Origin: Streptosporangium sp. NBC_01495 | GTDB taxonomy: Bacteria; Actinomycetota; Actinomycetes; Streptosporangiales; Streptosporangiaceae | DNA: 64,000 bases | Assembly: GCF_036250735.1 (NCBI RefSeq) | Contig: NZ_CP109430.1 | Location: forward strand, 10,416,001 to 10,480,000 | Direction: 5' to 3' | Shown: positions 9,189 through 18,415 of the stretch, piece after piece | Layout: each line of letters begins with the position of its first letter | Position numbering within the stretch: the stretch's first letter is position 1 | The notes under the pieces: generated by a model | Database searches by the model: none | Seen by the model: the letters and a program-made list of their open reading frames with translations, nothing else | What the model was told of the DNA's origin: nothing | Made by a program: the position numbers and the translations under genes

Positions 9189-9208
9189 CCATGCCTGTTC
9201 AGGCATGG
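9189..9208. promoter_or_regulatory. perfect 20-bp palindrome in the livK-kynU divergent promoter region
   Basis: CCATGCCTG-TT-CAGGCATGG: two perfect 9-bp arms with a 2-bp centre, midway between the livK and kynureninase starts. The geometry is that of a dimeric regulator's operator. Its position lets one protein control both the transporter/ring-cleavage operon and kynureninase. No regulator gene for it is within the visible part of the cluster. Confidence 0.65.
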
Positions 9209-9364
9209 GTATGGCTGAGGCCGCCGCCGACCGGGGCGGGCCGGGCCGCCGGTCAGAGATCGGACTCGCCGCCACAGGGACAGACTTTTAGCCAGAAACG
9301 TTGCGATATCTGCAGTTGACGGCATGATGGGATGATTGTCAGCAACCTGACCGGGAGACGACCC

Positions 9365-10597
9365 TTGGCCATCAGCCGTGCGGAGTGCGTCGCGCTCGAC
9401 GCCGCCGACCCCCTCAAGCGGATCAGGGACGAGTTCGTCCTGCCCGACGGGACGATCTACCTGGTCGGCAACTCCCTCGGCGCCCCGCCGAAGACCGCGG
9501 CGGCCGCGGTGACGCGGACCGTGGAACAGGAGTGGGGAGGCCGCCTGGTCGGCGCCTGGAACGCCTCCGGCTGGTTCGACCTGCCGCTGACCACGGGCGA
9601 CCGGCTCGCCCCGCTGATCGGCGCGGGCCCCGGCCAGGTGGCGGTGGGTGACAGCACCTCGATCTCCATCGTCAAGGCCGTGTCCGCCGCCCTGGGCCTG
9701 CGTCCCGGGCGCCGGGTGGTCATCTCGGACCTGGCCAACTTCCCCACCGACCGCTACGTGGTCGAAGGGCTGGTCGAGGCGCTGGACGGCTACGAGGTCC
9801 GTGACGTCACCGGCGTCGAGAACCTCGCCGACGCCCTCTCCGACGATGTCGCGTGCGTGCTGCTGTCGGAGGTGGACTACCGGACCGGGGCCCGCCACGA
9901 CACGGCATCGATCACCGCGCTGGTCCAGGCGGCGGGCGCGCTGATGATCTGGGATCTGTGCCACAGTGTCGGCGCCTACCAGGTGGACGTCTCGGCGGCC
10001 GACTTCGCGGTCGGCTGCACCTACAAGTATCTGAACGGCGGCCCGGGATCCCCGGCCTTCGTCTACGTCCATCCGCGCCACCAGGCCGAGGCGCGGCCCA
10101 TGCTGACCGGCTGGCACGGCCACGCGGCGCCGTTCGCGTTCGAGCCCGGTTTCCGCCCCGCCGACGGCATCCGGCGCTTCACCGTGAGCACGCCGCACGT
10201 GGTGTCCTTCGCCCCGCTCAACGCCTCGCTCGACATCTGGGAGCGCGTCGACCTGGCCGTCGTACGGGCCAAGAGCGTGGCGCTGGCCTCGATCTTCATC
10301 GAGCTCGTCGAGGAGTTCTGCGCGCCGTACGGGCTGGAGCTGGTCTCGCCCCGCGACCCGGAGCGCCGGGGCAGCCAGGTCAGCTTCGGCCACCCCGACG
10401 GCTACCCGGTCATGCGCGCCCTGATCGACCGCGGTGTCCACGGCGACTTCCGCGCCCCCGACGTCCTCAGGTTCGGGTTCGCGCCGCTCTACATCCGCTT
10501 CGCGGACGCCTACGACGCGGCCGCGATCCTGGCCGAGGTGCTGGAGAAGGAGCACTGGCGCGACGACCGCTACGGCAACCGCCTCACCGTCACCTGA
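9365..10597 (+). CDS. kynU: kynureninase
   Basis: A 410-residue PLP enzyme of the kynureninase family that cleaves (3-hydroxy)kynurenine to (3-hydroxy)anthranilate and alanine. Visible signatures are the N-terminal YLVGNSLGAPPK, ALMIWDLCHSVGAY (Asp contacting the cofactor) and the PLP-lysine segment GCTYKYLNGGPGSPAF. The TTG start at 9365 is chosen because GGGAG sits seven bases upstream and the resulting N-terminus (AISRAECVALDAADPL) matches bacterial kynureninases; an ATG at 9332 is 11 codons upstream without a good site. Its location facing the ring-cleavage and transport genes links it to tryptophan/kynurenine breakdown. Confidence 0.93.
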   Translation: MAISRAECVALDAADPLKRIRDEFVLPDGTIYLVGNSLGAPPKTAAAAVTRTVEQEWGGRLVGAWNASGWFDLPLTTGDRLAPLIGAGPGQVAVGDSTSISIVKAVSAALGLRPGRRVVISDLANFPTDRYVVEGLVEALDGYEVRDVTGVENLADALSDDVACVLLSEVDYRTGARHDTASITALVQAAGALMIWDLCHSVGAYQVDVSAADFAVGCTYKYLNGGPGSPAFVYVHPRHQAEARPMLTGWHGHAAPFAFEPGFRPADGIRRFTVSTPHVVSFAPLNASLDIWERVDLAVVRAKSVALASIFIELVEEFCAPYGLELVSPRDPERRGSQVSFGHPDGYPVMRALIDRGVHGDFRAPDVLRFGFAPLYIRFADAYDAAAILAEVLEKEHWRDDRYGNRLTVT

Positions 10598-10603
10598 GGG
10601 GCC

Positions 10604-11428
<825 letters not shown>

Positions 11429-11650
11429 GGTTGCGGCGCTTATTTGAGGATTGGGGGTGAGCATGGAAACGGCATTCCCTTCGAGACGTGGTCCGTGGCC
11501 GCGACCAATCCGCTGACCGGAATACGGCTTTTGCCGGTGCGCCGAGCCACTCAGCGTGACAGTGATGATGCTTACAGTCGCGATTGGGGGCCATGTGATG
11601 ACACGCCGAGACCCAGTCCACTGAATAGGGAAAGGGCGGGGGGAAGGGGG

Positions 11651-12103
11651 CTAGAGTGATTGCCCGCCGGTGCGCGCCGTCTCGTCGCCGTTCTGTGAGG
11701 GCGCGTCGAGGCCGTTCTGTGAGGGCGCGTCGAGCCTGGCGACGAGCCTCTTGGGAGCGACGGCGCGGTAGCTCTCCTCGACCCAGTCGAGGAGCATCTC
11801 GGTCTCCGGGAGCGCGCCCGCGCCCATCAGGGGAATCGACACCCACCCCGCTCTGCCCAGCCCGTAGCCGGACGGCTTGACGCCCTCGACCGCCAGCGCG
11901 TGGCCGTTCGACTCCGGTAACTTCACCCCGACGCTCGGGCTCCATTTCTCGGTCGGCTCGTCGACGCCGAGGAAGAGGAAGATCTTCTTGTTGACCTTGA
12001 CGACCGTGTCGCCCCAGGGATGGTCCTCATAGGATTCCGGCAGGCGCAGCGCGAACTCGCGCAGCGTCTCGCGGACCTCACGCCAGTTGTCCATGGCGCC
12101 CAT
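11651..12103 (-). CDS. MmcQ/YjbR family protein
   Basis: 150 residues with the YjbR/MmcQ pattern: LRLPESYEDHPWGDTVVKVNKKIFLFLG near the N-terminus, then GVKLPES and GRAGWVSIPL. The family has a double-wing DNA-binding-like fold and no established biochemical role. The ATG at 12103 follows GAGGTTCACA and is preferred over upstream codons. The C-terminal tail contains LDAPSQNG twice, from a 24-bp tandem duplication near 11690-11737; this tail is outside the normal family core. Transcription is divergent from the neighbouring methyltransferase. Confidence 0.85.
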   Translation of the reverse strand: MGAMDNWREVRETLREFALRLPESYEDHPWGDTVVKVNKKIFLFLGVDEPTEKWSPSVGVKLPESNGHALAVEGVKPSGYGLGRAGWVSIPLMGAGALPETEMLLDWVEESYRAVAPKRLVARLDAPSQNGLDAPSQNGDETARTGGQSL

Positions 12104-12286
12104 TGTGAACCTCGGCACCGACGATTTCGGCCGGATCCGGTACGGGCGGCCCGGCGGAGAACCTCGAACTGTAGCCGGAGGGATACGTTCTCCAGAGAAG
12201 CTGGCCGGGTCCGGCCGGAGGCCTGTCACTTTCCGTGGTGCCCTACTTACCATGCGGGCGATGTAACCGCTCCTGGAAGGGTCCAG

Positions 12287-13099
12287 ATGACCGGGCAGAA
12301 CTCAGCGACCGCGTCCGACTACGTCTTCGACAACGACGGGGACCACTCGTCCGACCAGCACCACTACCTCGCCCGGCTTCTCGACCCGCTGACGTTCGAG
12401 CGTCTCGCCCTGACCGGCGTCGGGCCCGGCTGGAACTGCCTGGAGGTCGGGGCGGGCGGGGGCAGCGTGGCCCTCTGGCTGGCCGAGAGGGTGGCGCCGG
12501 GCGGGCGCGTGCTGGCGACCGACATCAAGCCCGGCCTGATCCCGTCCAGGCCGGGGCTGACCGTGGCCCGCCACGACGTCGTCACCGACCCGCTGCCGGA
12601 GGGCGCGTTCGACCTGATCCACGCCAGACTCGTGCTCAGCCACCTGCCGCAGCGCAGCCAGGTCCTGAGACGCCTGCACGCCGCGCTGCGGCCCGGCGGC
12701 CGGCTGCAGCTCGACGAGATCGACATCACCCGCTGGGTGGCGCCGCCCACCTCCGGCGGGCGCGAGGGGGAGGTGTACCGGGCCTACGTCACGGCGATGG
12801 CCCGGGTGCTGGGCGCGGCGGGCGGCGATCCGACCTGGGGTGGCTCCGCCGCGCGGGATGTGGCGGCGGCGGGACTCGTCGACGTCGACCAGGTGCGATG
12901 GACCGAGGTGTGGGAGCGCGGTTCCGCCGGGCTGGGCCTCCTGATCAGTAACAGCCACCACCTGGAGGACCACCTGGTGGCGGCGGGGATGACCTTCAGG
13001 CAGCTCCGGGAGGTCCGGGAGGTCATGTCGGCTCCGGGTTTCAGCGCCCCCTCCTTCGAGATCCACTCGATCCTCGCCCGCAGGGCCGGTGCCGACTGA
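12287..13099 (+). CDS. class I SAM-dependent methyltransferase
   Basis: 270 residues. The SAM-binding motif I is NCLEVGAGGGSVALWLAE, motif II is GGRVLATDIK, and the post-motif region is FDLIHARLVLSHLPQR followed by LRPGGRLQLDEID. It resembles the UbiE/small-molecule methyltransferases of actinomycete secondary metabolism, but the substrate is not evident and no pathway genes adjoin it. The ATG at 12287 follows the weak GGGTCCAG; the longer open frame upstream overlaps the divergent YjbR gene and is not used. Confidence 0.88.
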   Translation: MTGQNSATASDYVFDNDGDHSSDQHHYLARLLDPLTFERLALTGVGPGWNCLEVGAGGGSVALWLAERVAPGGRVLATDIKPGLIPSRPGLTVARHDVVTDPLPEGAFDLIHARLVLSHLPQRSQVLRRLHAALRPGGRLQLDEIDITRWVAPPTSGGREGEVYRAYVTAMARVLGAAGGDPTWGGSAARDVAAAGLVDVDQVRWTEVWERGSAGLGLLISNSHHLEDHLVAAGMTFRQLREVREVMSAPGFSAPSFEIHSILARRAGAD

Positions 13100-13313
13100 G
13101 CGTGCCGTGCGGACGGTGGCCAGGCGTTCGGACCTCTGACAGCCGGGGCTCCACGGGGCTGGGGACACCTGGGCCCTGTGTGCGACGGGCGAGCGTTCCG
13201 CGAACGGTGTGACGGCCGGGCGCCTCGCGGGACCCGTGACCGGTGGGGGCGGGGTTCGCGGACGAGGCGTCCCGGTTGCGGTAAGCGGGCGGGCTGAGGG
13301 TAGAGGCCGTGGC

Positions 13314-14291
13314 ATGACGATCACGGGTCTCACCACGCGGATCTCCAGGGCGTGGACACGTGCTCGCCATCGCCACGGCCGGCTGGACCACCTGGTACGC
13401 GCCGTGGTGCGCTACGACGAGGTGGACGCCGGACGGCTCTCCGCGGCCCTCACCTACTACTCGTTCTTCGCCGTGTTCGCGCTGGGACTGCTCGGCTTCG
13501 CCATCATCGGACAGTTCCTCGACGACCCCAAGGTGGTGCACACCGTTCAGGGCTACCTCTCGGAGAACTTCCCCCGCCTGGACGTGCAGGCGCTGCAGAG
13601 CGCCAGGGCCACGGCCGGGGTGATCGCCTTCGTCGGGCTGCCCCTCACCGGGCTGTTCTGGATGGACGCCCTGCGTTCGGCGATCAGGGCCATCTGGCGG
13701 ATCGAGGAGTATCCGGGCCGCTTCATGATGCGCCAGGTCATCGACCTGGGGGTGATGGCGGGGCTGGGACTGCTGCTGTCCGCCTCGCTCGCGGTGGCCT
13801 TCGCCGCGGAGACGGTGCTGAACTGGCTGTTCACGCACACGGTGGGCGTCGACGACACGCTGTCGCTGTGGCTGCTTTCGGCCGCCGCGTTCGTGATCGG
13901 ACTGGCCGTCAACACCCTGCTGGCGATCGCCCTGCTCTGCGCCCCGCCGCGCCTGCGGCTCTCGTTGCGCCGGGTCATCTGGCCCGCTCTGCTCATCACC
14001 GCGGGTCTGGAGGTCCTCAAGTCCCTGGGCCAGGTCTATCTGGAGATGACCGTGGGCAATCCCGCCTACCAGGTCGTCGCCGGTGCCGTCGGGATGCTCG
14101 TCTTCCTCAAGATCCTCAACCAGCTGATCCTCTTCGCGGCGGCGCTCACCGCCACCGGCGAGGGCACCGTGATCGACCTGGCCGCCCGTCGCGACCGCTC
14201 CGATGCCGAGCGCGAGGGCTCCCGGGCCGCGAAGGAGGGCTCCCCGAAGGAAGGAAAGCTCCCCGAAGAAGGGCTCCCCGTCACCGGGTGA
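13314..14291 (+). CDS. YihY/virulence factor BrkB family membrane protein
   Basis: 325 residues with the family core VDAGRLSAALTYYSFFAVF, about six transmembrane segments, and GNPAYQVVAGAVGMLVFLKILNQLIL near the C-terminus. These proteins sit in the inner membrane; some are proposed lipid or transport factors, but function is not settled. The C-terminal tail is charged and repetitive (REGSRAAKEGSPKEGKLPEEGLP). The start is set at ATG 13314, after which the typical basic N-terminus appears; the upstream 35 codons are Gly/Arg-rich non-coding sequence. Confidence 0.9.
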   Translation: MTITGLTTRISRAWTRARHRHGRLDHLVRAVVRYDEVDAGRLSAALTYYSFFAVFALGLLGFAIIGQFLDDPKVVHTVQGYLSENFPRLDVQALQSARATAGVIAFVGLPLTGLFWMDALRSAIRAIWRIEEYPGRFMMRQVIDLGVMAGLGLLLSASLAVAFAAETVLNWLFTHTVGVDDTLSLWLLSAAAFVIGLAVNTLLAIALLCAPPRLRLSLRRVIWPALLITAGLEVLKSLGQVYLEMTVGNPAYQVVAGAVGMLVFLKILNQLILFAAALTATGEGTVIDLAARRDRSDAEREGSRAAKEGSPKEGKLPEEGLPVTG

Positions 14292-14602
14292 CCGGTCGCC
14301 GATCGGCGGCGGATGGTGACGGAATAATTTCAGTCCGTGGCGACGGCGCGGGGACGCCCGCTCGCCGGCGGCACCCTATGTGAGCTGCGCGATCGTCCGA
14401 AACCCCGGTTTTCACGGGCAAGAAGCCGCCTCGTCCACCATGAACATTGATACTCAATCTTCGCTCTGGTGGCTTGAAGCGCGATATGTCCCATGGGCAT
14501 AGTGTGTCGAATCACACACGCACCAGTCGCGGCGTGCGACCCGGGGCCCGCTCCGCCCGCGGTTGCCGGCCACGCGCAGGAACCGCGGATTGGACAAGTC
14601 GA
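14292..14602. other. intergenic region upstream of the cvn operon
   Basis: About 310 bp without a credible gene. Open frames that enter it are extensions of cvnA or antisense shadows. It has slightly lower GC (ATAATTTCAG, TGATACTCAATCTTCG) as expected for a promoter region, but no clear -35/-10 pair stands out. Confidence 0.4.
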
Positions 14603-16954
14603 ATGAGTTCCCCCCCTCCGATCCGCTCGAAGATCCTCCGGATCCTTCTCCTTCCCGTGCTCTCGCTGATCGTCCTCTGGGTGTTCATCGCCTACTCGAC
14701 CATCGCGCAGGTCGCCGGCATCGCGCAGACCCAGAACCGCTGGCAGGTGATCGGGGCGCCGATCCGGCAGCTGATCGTCGAGATCCAGCGGGAACGCCAG
14801 TTCTCCGCCGAAGCGGCCGGTGCGACCGCCCAGAACAGGATGCTCTCCGACCAGCGGCGGGTCACGAACGGCAAGCTGGACCTGGTGCGCCAGGCGGTCG
14901 CGTCCGCCGCGGCCTACGAGCCCGACAACGCCCCGACAGACGTGCGGGCGCTGGTGGCGGCTATGGACGGCCTCAGCCAGGTGCGTACCTTCGCCGACAG
15001 CGGTGCGATCACCCCCATCCAGGTGACCGACGGCTACAACGAGTTCATCAGCGTCGCCAACCGGCAGTTCGGTGACTCCGACGCGATCGCCGAGCTGTCG
15101 TCCTTCCGCATCGTCCGCGGCATGGGCGCCTACAGCACCACCGGCGAGTTCGCGGCCAGGGAACACGCCGTGCTCACCGCCGCGATGAAGCGCGGCGAGA
15201 TGACGGCCGCCGAACACGCCGCCTTCGTCTCGGCGATGACCAGCCGGAGGAACTACCTGGTCTACGCGGAGCGGGACATGGGACCCGAGCTGCGGGCGGA
15301 GTACGACACGTTCGTGCAGAACCCCGCCTACCTGCGGTTCAAGGCCAACGAGGACAGGATCTTCTCGTGGAACCTCATCGGCAGGCCCCCGCTGGACGCC
15401 GGTGAGTGGAAGCGTGACGCCCAGGCCGTTCTCGTCGCCGTCAGCAAGCAGAGCACGCAGGAACTGGCCCGCGCCACGGCCAAGGGCGACACGCTCAGGA
15501 ACGACGCCTACCTGCGGGTCGGGCTGATCCTGGGAGCGGGCCTGCTCGCGATCGTCCTCTCGATCCTGGCCTCCTACCGGTTCGGCCGCTCCCTGATCGC
15601 CGAGCTGAAGCGGCTCCAGGCGTCGGCCGTGGAACTGGCCGAGGTGCGGTTGCCCCGGCTGGTCGAGCGGTTGCGCAGGGGCGACGACGTGGACCCGGCG
15701 ACCGAGGCCCCCGAGCTGGCCCCCGCGAACACCGCCGAGGTCGACCGCGTCGTGAACGCCTTCTCCGCCGTGCGGCGTACCGCGGTGGAGGCGGCGGTCG
15801 GCCAGGCGACGCTCCGCAAGGGCGTCGGCATGGTCTTCCTGAACCTCGCCTGGCGCAACCAGGCGCTGCTCCACCGCCAGCTCACGCTCCTCGACACGAT
15901 GGAGCGCCGCGTCGAGGAGCCGGAGATCCTGGAGGACCTCTTCAAGCTCGACCACCTGACCACCCGCATGCGGCGGCACGCGGAGAACCTGATCATCCTG
16001 TCCGACGCGGCCCCGGCCCGCAGGTGGCGCGACCCGGTGCCGATCTTCGACGTGGTGCGCAGCGCCGTCCTGGAGGTCGAGGACTACACCCGCGTCACCG
16101 TGCTTCCCATGCCGCAGGCGCCGCTGCTGGTCGGCGCCGCGGTCACCGACGTGATCCACCTGATCGCCGAGCTGGTGGAGAACGCCACCATCTTCTCGCC
16201 GCCGAACACCGTGGTCCACGTACGGAGCATGATCGCGGCCAACGGCTTCGCGCTGGAGGTCGAGGACCGGGGCCTTGGACTGAGCCAGGCCAACCTCGAC
16301 GAGCTCAACGCCAAGCTCGCCGACCCGCCGGAGTTCGACCTGGCGGACAGCGACAGGCTCGGCCTGTTCGTGGTGGCCAGGCTCGCCGCCCGGCACGGGA
16401 TCAAGGTCGTCCTGCGCCCCTCGCCGTACGACGGCACCACCGCGATCGTGTTGCTGCCGCAGAGCCTGCTCGCCACCTGCGAGGCGCTGGCCGCCGAGGC
16501 CGCGCCGAGGCGGGCGCGCCAGGGCGGCGCGCACGCGGGCGGGCCGGTACGGGCGCTGAGCGCGGCACCGGAGGACTGGCCCAGGGCCCTCTCCGGCACG
16601 GAGGACCACGTGGTGGCCCGCGCTCCCGAGACCACGTCGAGCTGGTTCCCCACCCAGGAGCGGCGCGAGGTCCCCGCCCCCTCGATGCCCGTGCGGCGGG
16701 CCGTCTCCGTACCGGACGTCGACGATGACCTGGACGGGCTGCCGATGCGGGTACGGCAGGCTAATCTGGCCCCTCAGCTCCGCCAGACACGTTCCCCAGA
16801 GCAGCGCGACATCACCGCGCGAACTCCCGAGGAGCTCTCAAACCTCATGTCCTCCATGCAACGGGGCTGGCAGCAAGGTCGCAGTCAGGCCGAGCAGGAA
16901 CTGGACGTGTGGAAGCGAAAGGATGGCCACTCCGATGCCCGACCCCAGATCTGA
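14603..16954 (+). CDS. cvnA: conservon sensor kinase-like protein CvnA
   Basis: 783 residues. It has an N-terminal membrane helix (ILRILLLPVLSLIVLWVFIA), an extracellular nitrate/nitrite-sensing-type helical domain to about residue 310, a second helix (LILGAGLLAIVLSILASY), a HAMP-like linker, and a histidine-kinase-type ATPase domain (LIAELVENATIFSPP as N box, VEDRGLGLS as G1). In conservons this protein lacks a canonical phosphorelay and acts like a membrane receptor for the CvnB-D GTPase module. The C-terminal about 140 residues are a low-complexity tail. The longer frame upstream is rejected as ahead of the membrane helix. It overlaps cvnB by 32 bp. Confidence 0.93.
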   Translation: MSSPPPIRSKILRILLLPVLSLIVLWVFIAYSTIAQVAGIAQTQNRWQVIGAPIRQLIVEIQRERQFSAEAAGATAQNRMLSDQRRVTNGKLDLVRQAVASAAAYEPDNAPTDVRALVAAMDGLSQVRTFADSGAITPIQVTDGYNEFISVANRQFGDSDAIAELSSFRIVRGMGAYSTTGEFAAREHAVLTAAMKRGEMTAAEHAAFVSAMTSRRNYLVYAERDMGPELRAEYDTFVQNPAYLRFKANEDRIFSWNLIGRPPLDAGEWKRDAQAVLVAVSKQSTQELARATAKGDTLRNDAYLRVGLILGAGLLAIVLSILASYRFGRSLIAELKRLQASAVELAEVRLPRLVERLRRGDDVDPATEAPELAPANTAEVDRVVNAFSAVRRTAVEAAVGQATLRKGVGMVFLNLAWRNQALLHRQLTLLDTMERRVEEPEILEDLFKLDHLTTRMRRHAENLIILSDAAPARRWRDPVPIFDVVRSAVLEVEDYTRVTVLPMPQAPLLVGAAVTDVIHLIAELVENATIFSPPNTVVHVRSMIAANGFALEVEDRGLGLSQANLDELNAKLADPPEFDLADSDRLGLFVVARLAARHGIKVVLRPSPYDGTTAIVLLPQSLLATCEALAAEAAPRRARQGGAHAGGPVRALSAAPEDWPRALSGTEDHVVARAPETTSSWFPTQERREVPAPSMPVRRAVSVPDVDDDLDGLPMRVRQANLAPQLRQTRSPEQRDITARTPEELSNLMSSMQRGWQQGRSQAEQELDVWKRKDGHSDARPQI

Positions 16955-17360
16955 ACTGAGCTGGTTGCTCGACGACCTGACCCAGCGGGTCACCGGTATC
17001 CGGCACGCCATCGTGCTGTCCGCCGACGGCCTGGCGATGGGCGGTTCCCGGGAGCTGACCCGCGAGGACGCCGAGCACCTGTCCGCCATCGCGGCGGGAA
17101 GCCACAGCCTCGCGCTGGGCGCGGGGCGGCACTTCGGCCTCGGCGGTGTGCGGCAGACCATCATCGAGATGGAGGGTGGTTTCCTGTTCGTCACCGCGGC
17201 GGGGCAGGGAGCCAGGCTGGCCGTACTGGCCGCGGGCGACGCCGAACTGGGCATGGTGACCTACGAGATGGCGCTGCTGGTCAAGCGCGTCGGCGAGCAC
17301 CTGTCCGCGCAGCCGAGGGGAGCTGCCCCAGCGCCGGCCTGGAACGGTGCCAGGACGTGA
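16923..17360 (+). CDS. cvnB: roadblock/LC7 domain protein CvnB
   Basis: 145 residues. The roadblock/LC7 core is ELSWLLDDLTQRVTGIRHAI with VLSADGLAMGGS and a late YEMALLVKRVGEHL helix. Proteins of this family regulate small GTPases such as CvnD, much as MglB does for MglA. The start could be the ATG at 16923 or at 16935; neither has an ideal ribosome-binding site, consistent with translational coupling to cvnA. Its stop overlaps the cvnC start (GTGA). Confidence 0.93.
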   Translation: MATPMPDPRSELSWLLDDLTQRVTGIRHAIVLSADGLAMGGSRELTREDAEHLSAIAAGSHSLALGAGRHFGLGGVRQTIIEMEGGFLFVTAAGQGARLAVLAAGDAELGMVTYEMALLVKRVGEHLSAQPRGAAPAPAWNGART

Positions 17361-17707
17361 CGGGAGAGGATCCCGGGCCTCTGGTCAGGCTCTTCGGGGT
17401 GACCGGCGGCCGGGCGCGCCCGGTCGGGGAGAGCTTCGACCTGGTGGCCATCGTCACGACCGTCGAGATGCCCTTCGAGCCGGTCGGGCTGATGCCCGAG
17501 CATCTCGACGTGCTGTCCTCGTGCCGCAGGCCCACCCCCGTGGCGGACGTCGCCGCGCACCTCAAGCTGCCACTCAACATCACCCGCGTACTCCTCAGCG
17601 AGCTGCGACGCGAGGGCCTGGTCACCATCGACAGGCCCCGGCCGATGGGGAAGACGATCGACGAACGCATCTACAGGGAAGTGCTGCATGGAATACGCGG
17701 CCTCTGA
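17357..17707 (+). CDS. cvnC: DUF742 protein CvnC
   Basis: 116 residues, the usual DUF742 length. Landmarks are PLVRLFGVTGGRARP at the N-terminus, a PTPVADVAAHLKLPLNITRVLLSELRREGLV winged-helix-like region, and a short C-terminal helix after DERIYREVLHGI. It is the third component of the conservon, and its role is probably as an adaptor. The GTG start overlaps cvnB's stop, and its end overlaps cvnD by 20 bp. Confidence 0.93.
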   Translation: MTGEDPGPLVRLFGVTGGRARPVGESFDLVAIVTTVEMPFEPVGLMPEHLDVLSSCRRPTPVADVAAHLKLPLNITRVLLSELRREGLVTIDRPRPMGKTIDERIYREVLHGIRGL

Positions 17708-18296
17708 GCCGGGGATGACCCCGGTCGACACCCCGGCCATGGCCATCAAGATCCTTGTCGCCGGTGGTTTCGGGGTCGGCAAGACGACCATGGTCGGCAC
17801 GATCAGCGAGATCAGGCCTCTGCACACCGAGGAACTGCTGAGCGAGCGCGGCATCTACGTGGACGACACCGCGGGCGTGGAGTCCAAGATCACCACGACC
17901 GTCGCGCTGGACTTCGGCCGGATCACCATCCGCGACGGGCTCTGGCTCTACCTGTTCGGCACCCCGGGCCAGGACAGGTTCTGGTTCATGTGGGACGAGC
18001 TGTCCGTCGGCGCCCTCGGCGCGGTCGTCCTCGCCGACACCCGCCGCCTGCAGGACTGCTTCCCCGCCGTGGACTACTTCGAGCAGCGCGGGCTACCGTT
18101 CGTCGTGGCGGTCAACTGCTTCGACGGTGCGCGGCGGCACGACCCGATCAAGGTACGGCGGGCGCTGGGCCTGGACGGCGTGGCCCCGATCATCCTCTGT
18201 GACGTGCGCAGACGCGATTCGGTGAAGGAGGTGCTGACCACGCTGGTCACCTACTCGGCGGGGGGTGCCTTCCAGGCGGCTCACGCGGGCGCCTGA
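17688..18296 (+). CDS. cvnD: conservon GTPase CvnD
   Basis: 202-residue Ras-like GTPase of the ATP/GTP-binding conservon type. The P-loop is GGFGVGKTTMVG, switch II is FGTPGQDRFWFMWDEL, and the guanine-specificity region is AVNCFDG (N-x-x-D as NCFD). Such proteins switch signalling downstream of CvnA-C, and in Streptomyces affect development or antibiotic production. It closes the four-gene operon; the acyl-CoA dehydrogenase follows after 119 bp. Confidence 0.94.
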   Translation: MEYAASEPGMTPVDTPAMAIKILVAGGFGVGKTTMVGTISEIRPLHTEELLSERGIYVDDTAGVESKITTTVALDFGRITIRDGLWLYLFGTPGQDRFWFMWDELSVGALGAVVLADTRRLQDCFPAVDYFEQRGLPFVVAVNCFDGARRHDPIKVRRALGLDGVAPIILCDVRRRDSVKEVLTTLVTYSAGGAFQAAHAGA

Positions 18297-18415
18297 GGGC
18301 CGAACCTCCCGTCTTTCCCGCCGGGGTCGGTGTTGGTCCGAGGGCCGGGTTCTCCAGGACCTCCCCGGCCCCCTCGGACCTGTCAGCCGCCGGTAACCGG
18401 TAAGGGGAGGACCTC

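Noticed and set aside
14330..16609. 759-codon open frame antisense to cvnA
   Set aside because: Composition is the usual shadow of a high-GC gene on the opposite strand (RHPRRGL-, VEEVLQ-type repeats), with no domain or ribosome-binding site; cvnA is unambiguous.
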